From: an uncultured Oscillospiraceae bacterium
GTDB lineage: Bacteria > Bacillota_A > Clostridia > Oscillospirales > Oscillospiraceae
Direction of reading: 5' to 3'
NCBI GenBank assembly: GCA_934589325.1
Contig: CAKTNU010000039.1
Coordinates: 1-10,500, forward strand
Length of the DNA: 10,500 bases
The position numbers and the translations under genes were made by a program. This document shows positions 6,526-10,500 of this stretch, piece after piece. Each line of letters starts with the position of its first letter. The first letter of the stretch is position 1. The notes beneath the pieces are model-generated. The model was not told the DNA's origin and ran no database searches. It saw nothing but the letters and a program-made list of their open reading frames with translations.

Positions 6526-7100
6526 TGCTGTATCTGCGCCTGTTTTTCGAATTTTTCAAGACGGGACTCTTTGCGGTCGGCGGCGGCATGGCTACACTGC
6601 CGTTCATGTATGATATATCGGACAGAACCGGCTGGTTCACTCATGCCCAGCTCGCCGATATGATAGCTGTCTCGGAGTCGACACCGGGACCTATAGGCGT
6701 CAACATGGCAACCTATGTCGGCTTCACGGCCGGAGGCATACCCGGCGCAATAGTCGCGACATTGGGAATAATCACGCCTTCGATCATAGTTATCCTGATA
6801 ATTGCAAGAATATTGAAGGCTTTCCGCGAAAACCGGTATGTGGACGCTGCATTTTATGGTCTGCGTCCCTGCTCAATGGGGCTTATCGCGGCAGCCGGAA
6901 TACTTGTAGTAAAAATCACCCTGTTTGACCTCAATACATTCGATGGAAGCGGTGCCATACTTGATCTGTTCAATTTTAAGGCTTGGGCACTGGCGGCGGT
7001 CCTGCTTGTGCTCACAAGGTGGGTCAAGCAGACAAAGAAGCTCCATCCAATAATATTCATACTGTTTTCTGCCATTGTAGGAGCCGCGTTCGGCTTCTGA
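6522..7100 (+). CDS. CHR-family (chromate-transporter-like) half protein, second of a pair
   Basis: This 192-residue membrane protein is homologous to, but clearly diverged from, its upstream partner. It carries FFKTGLFAVGGGMATLPFM (11-29) and STPGPIGVNMATYVGF (53-68), the same two CHR signatures in variant form (GPIGVN instead of GVIAVN). Hydrophobic segments lie at about 74-98, 118-135, 155-167 and 176-192. The pair therefore fits the two-gene short-CHR arrangement, in which the subunits are thought to insert in opposite orientations. The start ATG at 6522 overlaps the previous stop as ATGA; an ATG at 6525 is an alternative, giving one residue less. It is the last gene of the unit that starts with murA. 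Its stop is followed after one base by the stop of the convergent ylbJ-like gene, and the likely transcript terminator lies inside that gene. Confidence 0.92.
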   Translation: MMLYLRLFFEFFKTGLFAVGGGMATLPFMYDISDRTGWFTHAQLADMIAVSESTPGPIGVNMATYVGFTAGGIPGAIVATLGIITPSIIVILIIARILKAFRENRYVDAAFYGLRPCSMGLIAAAGILVVKITLFDLNTFDGSGAILDLFNFKAWALAAVLLVLTRWVKQTKKLHPIIFILFSAIVGAAFGF

Positions 7101-7101
7101 T

Positions 7102-8049
7102 CTACAGCAGCGATCCAAGTATATATCCAAGCGCCGAGGAAACGGCGCAGCTTATCAGGCGGCCTGTCGTGTACAGGCTGCCTTTTATATCGCTGTCTGA
7201 CAATACCGCATAGGTCTGAAAGTGCACTGACAGCCCGCCCCAGCCGACGATCCCCGCCGCGGCCGCGAGGTTTGCCGGTGTCGGCGATAGCCCGCGCATC
7301 GCGCCGATGCCGCTGCCGAGCTCAAGAAAACCCGAGAGTATGGCTCTGGCTGTATGCAGCTCAAGTCCAGTGACGGCCGAAACGTGTCCTGCGAATACCG
7401 AGAAGTAGCCGTGTGTGTCCAGCAGACCTATTATTACGCAGAAGCACACAATAAAGCCGCAGACGCTTAAAATAGCCTGCGCCGCGTGCCTTACCGATTC
7501 CACGAGTGCATCGCCGCTCGGCTCCGGCAGCTGAGGCAGCGTGGAATGATATTTTCCGTTTCCTCTGAAAAAAAGCCCGGTCATCAGCGCGGCGAGAATA
7601 TGTATAAAATACAGCAGCATCCCAAACCTTGCCGAACCGAACACACCGGCACCGATCGACCCCACAAGAAAAGCCGGACCCGAATTGCTGCAGAAACCGA
7701 TAAGGCGTTCGGCCTCTTCACGCCCGACGAGCCCTTGACGGCGCATATCGGCAATGTATGCCGCACCAAGCGGATAGCCGCCCAGCAGACCCATAAAGAG
7801 AGCCGTCGCTCCGGCTCCGGATATGCCGTATATCCTTTGTGCGGGAGTTGCCAACCGGCGTGCAAGGCGCGAAGCAAATCCGAGCCGGTTCAAAAGCCCT
7901 GATAAAACAAAGAACGGAAAAAGCGATGGGATGATGAGCTCCGCGCATAGACGCAGCGCATAGCGCCCGCTGTCGATCATCTGCTGCGAGGCAAGTATCA
8001 TCTCCACCATGGCGCACAGCGCCGCGATAATTGCTATCTTAGCTTTCAT
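7102..8049 (-). CDS. ylbJ: YlbJ-like sporulation integral membrane protein
   Basis: This 315-residue polytopic membrane protein has the YlbJ pattern. IIPSLFPFFVLSGLL (39-53) is the entry motif. MGLLGGYPLGAAYIADMRRQG (86-106) is the small-residue re-entrant segment. EEAERLIGFCSNSGPAFLVGSIGAGVFGS (111-139) is followed by further hydrophobic segments (about 144-161, 191-211, 233-255), then GIVGWGGLSVHFQTYAVLSDSDI (266-288). This resembles the Gate/nucleoside-recognition fold. B. subtilis YlbJ is made in the mother cell under sigma-E and is needed for normal heat-resistant spores; its molecular role is unsettled. The protein is shorter than the Bacillus one (about 400 residues). I prefer ATG 8049, 6 nt after GGAGGG (8061-8056), over the TTG at 8052. 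It is divergent from yqfC-yqfD, another sporulation pair, and convergent with the CHR genes with one base between stops. The symbol is by family, not proven orthology. Confidence 0.85.
   Translation of the reverse strand: MKAKIAIIAALCAMVEMILASQQMIDSGRYALRLCAELIIPSLFPFFVLSGLLNRLGFASRLARRLATPAQRIYGISGAGATALFMGLLGGYPLGAAYIADMRRQGLVGREEAERLIGFCSNSGPAFLVGSIGAGVFGSARFGMLLYFIHILAALMTGLFFRGNGKYHSTLPQLPEPSGDALVESVRHAAQAILSVCGFIVCFCVIIGLLDTHGYFSVFAGHVSAVTGLELHTARAILSGFLELGSGIGAMRGLSPTPANLAAAAGIVGWGGLSVHFQTYAVLSDSDIKGSLYTTGRLISCAVSSALGYILGSLL
7131..7148. repeat. Perfect GC-rich hairpin near the end of ylbJ
   Basis: GCGCCG (7131-7136) and CGGCGC (7143-7148) form a perfect 6-bp stem around a 6-nt loop. 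Reading on the minus strand it is followed by TTGGATATATAC, a poor U-tract. It might serve as a weak terminator or 3'-end hairpin for the ylbJ-like gene, whose last codons it contains. On the plus strand there is no T-run after it. Confidence 0.3.
7158..7190 (+). terminator. Intrinsic terminator of the murA-CHR operon, inside the ylbJ coding sequence
   Basis: GGCGGCCTGT (7158-7167) pairs with ACAGGCTGCC (7173-7182) over 10 positions, nine Watson-Crick and one G-T. The loop is CGTGT, and TTTTATAT follows (7183-7190). This is a textbook rho-independent terminator for plus-strand transcription, 57 nt past the last CHR stop codon. On the minus strand the hairpin is followed by TGATAAGC, so it should not stop ylbJ transcription. 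It occupies codons for about residues 287-298 of the opposite protein. Confidence 0.75.
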
Positions 8050-8082
8050 CAAACGCCCTCCAGCCTGTCTTGTCCATGTATT

Positions 8083-8107
8083 ATAGCTATGTCCGGCGGC
8101 ATAGATT
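8083..8107 (+). promoter_or_regulatory. Candidate sigma-E-type promoter of yqfC-yqfD
   Basis: CATAGATT (8100-8107) resembles the sigma-E -10 (CATAnnnT), with an ATA core (8083-8085) 14 nt upstream as a possible -35. Predicted start is near 8113, about 20 nt before the yqfC ATG. No good sigma-A match was seen at this spacing. Sigma-E control of the B. subtilis counterparts makes this plausible; the match alone is weak. Confidence 0.4.
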
Positions 8108-8110
8108 TAT
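8085..8110 (-). promoter_or_regulatory. Candidate sigma-E-type promoter of the ylbJ-like gene
   Basis: On the minus strand CATAGCTA (8092-8085) resembles the sigma-E -10, with an ATA core (8110-8108) 15 nt upstream. It overlaps the plus-strand candidate as a near mirror image. A sigma-A-like TATAAT (8085-8080) is also present on this strand but lacks a recognisable -35. Confidence 0.4.
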
Positions 8111-8116
8111 ACGGAC

Positions 8117-8126
8117 GGGGAGGTGG
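8117..8126 (+). promoter_or_regulatory. yqfC ribosome binding site
   Basis: GGGGAGGTGG contains a full GGAGG (8119-8123) 8 nt before ATG 8132. It overlaps and so excludes the in-frame GTG at 8123 as start. Confidence 0.75.
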
Positions 8127-8131
8127 CCGCT

Positions 8132-8404
8132 ATGAAAAAAGCGAAACTTGCGGCGCAGGAGCTTGCCGACAGGTTTGACCTGCCGCAGGAGGCGCTGCTT
8201 GGCAGCGGCAAGCTGACCGTTGTCGCCGGGCGGCGGGTATTCGTTGAAAATCACAGAGGAATACTGGAGTACGGTACAGGGCGTATGGTCATCTCACTTG
8301 ACCGCGGCAGAGTGGTTATTAACGGCACAGAGCTCGAACTGGCCGCGATGAGCGGCCGCGAGCTTGTCATAAGAGGTAAGCTGCAATCTGTGGAATGGGA
8401 GTGA
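8132..8404 (+). CDS. yqfC: Sporulation protein YqfC (YabP/YqfC family)
   Basis: This 90-residue protein matches the small YabP/YqfC family. A short N-terminal helix (about 4-15) is followed by a leucine/glycine linker, then TVVAGRRVFVENHRGILEY (29-47), containing the family's diagnostic VENHRGILE. The mainly beta C-terminal half is MVISLDRGRVVINGTEL and ELVIRGKLQSVEW. There is no signal peptide or membrane segment. In B. subtilis yqfC is a sigma-E gene expressed in the mother cell next to yqfD; its molecular role is unknown. Here too yqfD follows, with one base between the yqfC stop and the yqfD ATG. The start is ATG 8132 from the Shine-Dalgarno position. Confidence 0.92.
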   Translation: MKKAKLAAQELADRFDLPQEALLGSGKLTVVAGRRVFVENHRGILEYGTGRMVISLDRGRVVINGTELELAAMSGRELVIRGKLQSVEWE

Positions 8405-8405
8405 A

Positions 8406-9605
8406 ATGAGCGGAATAATTGACCGCGCAGGCGGGATCGTCAGACTCGGGATAAAGGGGGCACGGCCGGAAGCGGTACTGAATGGCTGCGCATTTGCAGG
8501 GATAGAGCTATGGGGACTTGAGTGTGTGGACGAATGCCGTGTCGAGGTGCTTGCACGCGAAAGTCAGCTTGAGGATATCAGGAAGATATGCCTGCGCTGT
8601 ATGTGTGACGCGGAAGTGATAAGCATACGCGGCGGCAGCCGATGGCGGAAGCTCATTAGGCGGCGCGTGGTGCTGATAATAGCGGCGGCGATAGTTTTCC
8701 TGCTGCTCATATTGTCCTCGCTTTTCATTTGGGATATCGAAGTGGAGGGAAACAAAAACATATCGAGCGGCGAGATACTGCGAAGCCTTGCCGAATACGG
8801 CATAGCCGAGGGATGCTTCTGGCCGGGACTGCCCATAGATATAATACGAAGCGATGTAATAGCCGAAAATCCGGAAATCGCATGGCTTACGGTGAATATC
8901 AGCGGTTCAAAAGCGAACGTACTCATAGAGGAGCGCATTGAGAAGCCGGAGATATATTCCGAAATCAATGCGGCCGACATTATCGCGTCACATTCCGGAG
9001 TGATACGCCGCATGTCGGTTATGAACGGGAAGCCGATGGCTGCAGCCGGGCAGACCGTGCTTGCGGGTGATGTTATTGTGAGCGGTACTATGGAAAGTCT
9101 TACCGGAGGCACACGTTATGTCCGGGCTCTCGCGGATATTCAGGCCGAGACATGGTACGAGCTGACCGCCGCATGCCCGATCGAAACACTGCGGAAGACT
9201 GTAACCGAGAAAAGCACTGCAAAATTTGCGCTGAAAGCCGGAAAAAGTCGCATAAATTTTTATTTTGGCAGTGGAAAAGATATTGACGTATGTGATAAAA
9301 TAACTCATGAGTATAAACTTGGCATACCCGGTCTGTTCACGCTGCCGGTAAGCATCATCAGCGAACGATACGAATATCGTGATCATACCGCAGGTGAATG
9401 CTGCCTGCCGCAGGAGCTTGAAGCGAGACTGGAGGCGTGGCTCCGCGAAAACGTTGACGGAAATATACAGGAGTTCAGCTTTTCACATGCTGAGAGCGGC
9501 GGACTGCTGGTCGTGACCATGCGCGCACGATGCCTTGAAAATATAGCCGAGACTGTGGAACTGCCGCAGCCGGAAGGGGTAACGAATGATAGAGAAAACG
9601 ATTGA
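8406..9605 (+). CDS. yqfD: Sporulation protein YqfD
   Basis: This 399-residue protein has the typical YqfD length and architecture. A cytoplasmic N-terminal domain (about 1-80, with cysteines at 28, 40, 44, 62, 65 and 67) precedes a basic stop RWRKLIRRR. One transmembrane segment follows (about 88-108), then IWDIEVEGNKNISSGEILRSL (108-128), a POTRA/FtsQ-like beta-alpha module. A large extracytoplasmic beta-rich domain includes GVIRRMSVMNGKPMAAAGQTVLAGDVIVSG (198-227), which resembles a barrel-sandwich/biotinyl-lipoyl-like repeat. In the developing sporangium the outer domain would face the space between mother cell and forespore if it sits in the engulfing membrane; this is inference. The gene is part of the sigma-E regulon in Bacillus. 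It follows yqfC with one base between and overlaps phoH by 20 nt. Confidence 0.93.
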   Translation: MSGIIDRAGGIVRLGIKGARPEAVLNGCAFAGIELWGLECVDECRVEVLARESQLEDIRKICLRCMCDAEVISIRGGSRWRKLIRRRVVLIIAAAIVFLLLILSSLFIWDIEVEGNKNISSGEILRSLAEYGIAEGCFWPGLPIDIIRSDVIAENPEIAWLTVNISGSKANVLIEERIEKPEIYSEINAADIIASHSGVIRRMSVMNGKPMAAAGQTVLAGDVIVSGTMESLTGGTRYVRALADIQAETWYELTAACPIETLRKTVTEKSTAKFALKAGKSRINFYFGSGKDIDVCDKITHEYKLGIPGLFTLPVSIISERYEYRDHTAGECCLPQELEARLEAWLRENVDGNIQEFSFSHAESGGLLVVTMRARCLENIAETVELPQPEGVTNDREND

Positions 9606-10500
9606 AGTCGAGAGAATGGAGCACGTCATAAGCGTATTCGGGTCGTTTGACCAGAATCTGCGCATAATTGAGACGGAGCTCGGAGTAAAAGTTCTCGACC
9701 GCGACAATATGATACACATCTGCGGCGAGGAAGAGAATGTAATGCTTGCCGAGAAAGCTATAAACGGCCTGCTGACGCTTGCCGCAAAGGGCGAGAATAT
9801 AGACGCACAGAACGTCAGATATATTCTCAAGCTGGTCTCCGAGGGCAAGGAGACAAAGATCCAGGAGCTGGCGGGAGATGTTATCTGCATAACGGCCAAA
9901 GGCAAGCCTATAAAGCCAAAGACTCTCGGCCAGAAATCCTACTGTGACGCAATAGCGAAGAACACGATAACACTCGGGATCGGCCCTGCCGGTACCGGCA
10001 AGACGTATCTCGCTGTCGCAGCTGCCGTTGCAGCTTTCCGTGCCGAAGAGGTAAACCGTATAATCCTTACGCGCCCGGCAGTTGAGGCCGGTGAACGTCT
10101 CGGTTTCCTTCCCGGTGATCTTCAAAGCAAGGTGGATCCGTATCTGCGACCGCTGTATGATGCATTGTTTGATATGCTGGGTGCGGATACTTATCAGAAA
10201 TATCTTGAACGCGGCAATATCGAGGTCGCGCCGCTGGCATATATGCGCGGCCGCACACTGGACGACAGCTTCATAATCCTCGACGAGGCGCAGAACACCT
10301 CCCGCGAGCAGATGAAGATGTTCCTGACGCGCATAGGCTTTGGTTCCAAGGTCGTGATTACCGGCGACATTACGCAGATAGACCTGCCCGAGGATAAAAC
10401 CAGCGGGCTCAAGGTCGCGATGAAGGTTCTTGACGGCATTGAGGATATAGCAATATGCACTCTGACCGGCTCCGACGTTGTACGTCATCGCCTGGTGCAG
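9586..10500 (+). CDS. phoH: PhoH family ATPase (3' end beyond the window)
   Basis: The reading frame is open for 305 codons to the right edge, so roughly the last 15-25 residues are missing relative to the usual length near 320. It shows an N-terminal KH-like segment (about 15-65), a linker, and KTLGQKSYCDAIAKNTITLGIGPAGTGKT ending in the Walker A (GPAGTGKT, 133-140). LTRPAVEAGERLGFLPGDL (161-179) is the PhoH signature, FIILDEAQN (229-237) the Walker B, and VITGDITQIDLP (257-268) a sensor region. It ends in LTGSDVVRHRLVQ, close to the family's C-terminus. PhoH proteins are cytoplasmic nucleotide-binding proteins linked to RNA metabolism and phosphate starvation; the exact activity is unsettled. 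The ATG follows GGAAGGGG (9572-9579) and overlaps yqfD by 20 nt. In B. subtilis the same yqfC-yqfD-phoH order continues with yqfF and ybeY, expected next here. Confidence 0.95.
   Translation, partial: MIEKTIEVERMEHVISVFGSFDQNLRIIETELGVKVLDRDNMIHICGEEENVMLAEKAINGLLTLAAKGENIDAQNVRYILKLVSEGKETKIQELAGDVICITAKGKPIKPKTLGQKSYCDAIAKNTITLGIGPAGTGKTYLAVAAAVAAFRAEEVNRIILTRPAVEAGERLGFLPGDLQSKVDPYLRPLYDALFDMLGADTYQKYLERGNIEVAPLAYMRGRTLDDSFIILDEAQNTSREQMKMFLTRIGFGSKVVITGDITQIDLPEDKTSGLKVAMKVLDGIEDIAICTLTGSDVVRHRLVQ

Noticed and set aside
5983..7100. The two CHR genes as one frameshifted full-length chromate transporter
   Set aside because: Each half has its own start in an ATGA overlap, its own full set of signatures and normal half-length. 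Paired short CHR genes are a known arrangement, so this is not a broken gene.
9987..10000. 14-bp perfect palindrome TGCCGGTACCGGCA as a possible binding site
   Set aside because: It falls exactly on the codons of the PhoH Walker A (P-A-G-T-G-K) and is explained by glycine, threonine and alanine codons.
9475..10488. Minus-strand open frame of 337 codons opposite phoH and the end of yqfD
   Set aside because: The plus strand encodes PhoH with Walker A, Walker B and signature motifs. The antisense frame spans two real genes and shows no family features.
1..10500. Defence system, prophage, CRISPR array, tRNA or mobile element
   Set aside because: Every gene but one (the DUF2007-like protein) is a recognised core or sporulation gene. 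I saw no spaced repeats, terminal inverted repeats, integrase/transposase motifs or cloverleaf, and no stretch over 300 bp lacks a gene.

Overview
The window reads as a chromosomal segment of a Gram-positive, spore-forming-lineage Firmicute (Clostridia, probably an Oscillospirales-type anaerobe). Three things point there: the sporulation genes ylbJ, yqfC and yqfD; the murA-walJ-rlmH order; and strong Shine-Dalgarno sites with several non-ATG starts. The lineage is inferred from gene content and order, not from a phylogenetic marker. Coding density is very high. I see no tRNA, rRNA, CRISPR array, insertion sequence, phage gene or origin.

Layout. (1) Positions 13-486, minus strand: smpB, the trans-translation factor, with its own extended -10 promoter. 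(2) 487-707: a 221-bp divergent intergenic region with the smpB promoter, an AT-rich inverted repeat overlapping that promoter, and a candidate promoter for the next gene. (3) 708-1265, plus: a Nudix hydrolase of ADP-ribose pyrophosphatase type. (4) 1358-7100, plus: a tightly packed unit murA - walJ - rlmH - DUF2007 gene - phosphoglucomutase/phosphomannomutase - two half-size CHR-family (chromate-transporter-like) genes. Junctions overlap by 1-13 nt or, at rlmH/DUF2007, are 19 nt apart. A near-consensus promoter (1272-1300) precedes it, and an intrinsic terminator (7158-7190) lies just past its end, inside the 3' coding part of the convergent gene. (5) 7102-8049, minus: a ylbJ-like sporulation membrane protein whose stop codon is one base from that of the last CHR gene. 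(6) 8050-8131: a short divergent promoter region with two facing CATA elements, possibly sigma-E promoters. (7) 8132-10500, plus: yqfC, yqfD and phoH; phoH runs off the right edge.

How they work together. Block 4 combines peptidoglycan precursor synthesis (MurA), a WalJ-type metallo-hydrolase, ribosome maturation (RlmH), hexose-phosphate interconversion (mutase) and a two-subunit transporter. It is a housekeeping/envelope operon, not a single pathway. Blocks 5-7 form a divergent sporulation locus, and yqfC-yqfD-phoH is the same order as in Bacillus subtilis.

I did not find a convincing previously undescribed multi-gene system. The points most worth a second look are the terminator embedded in the opposite gene, the near-symmetric ylbJ/yqfC promoter region, the TTG starts of smpB and murA, the murA leader hairpin, and the linkage of a split CHR transporter and a DUF2007 protein to the mutase.
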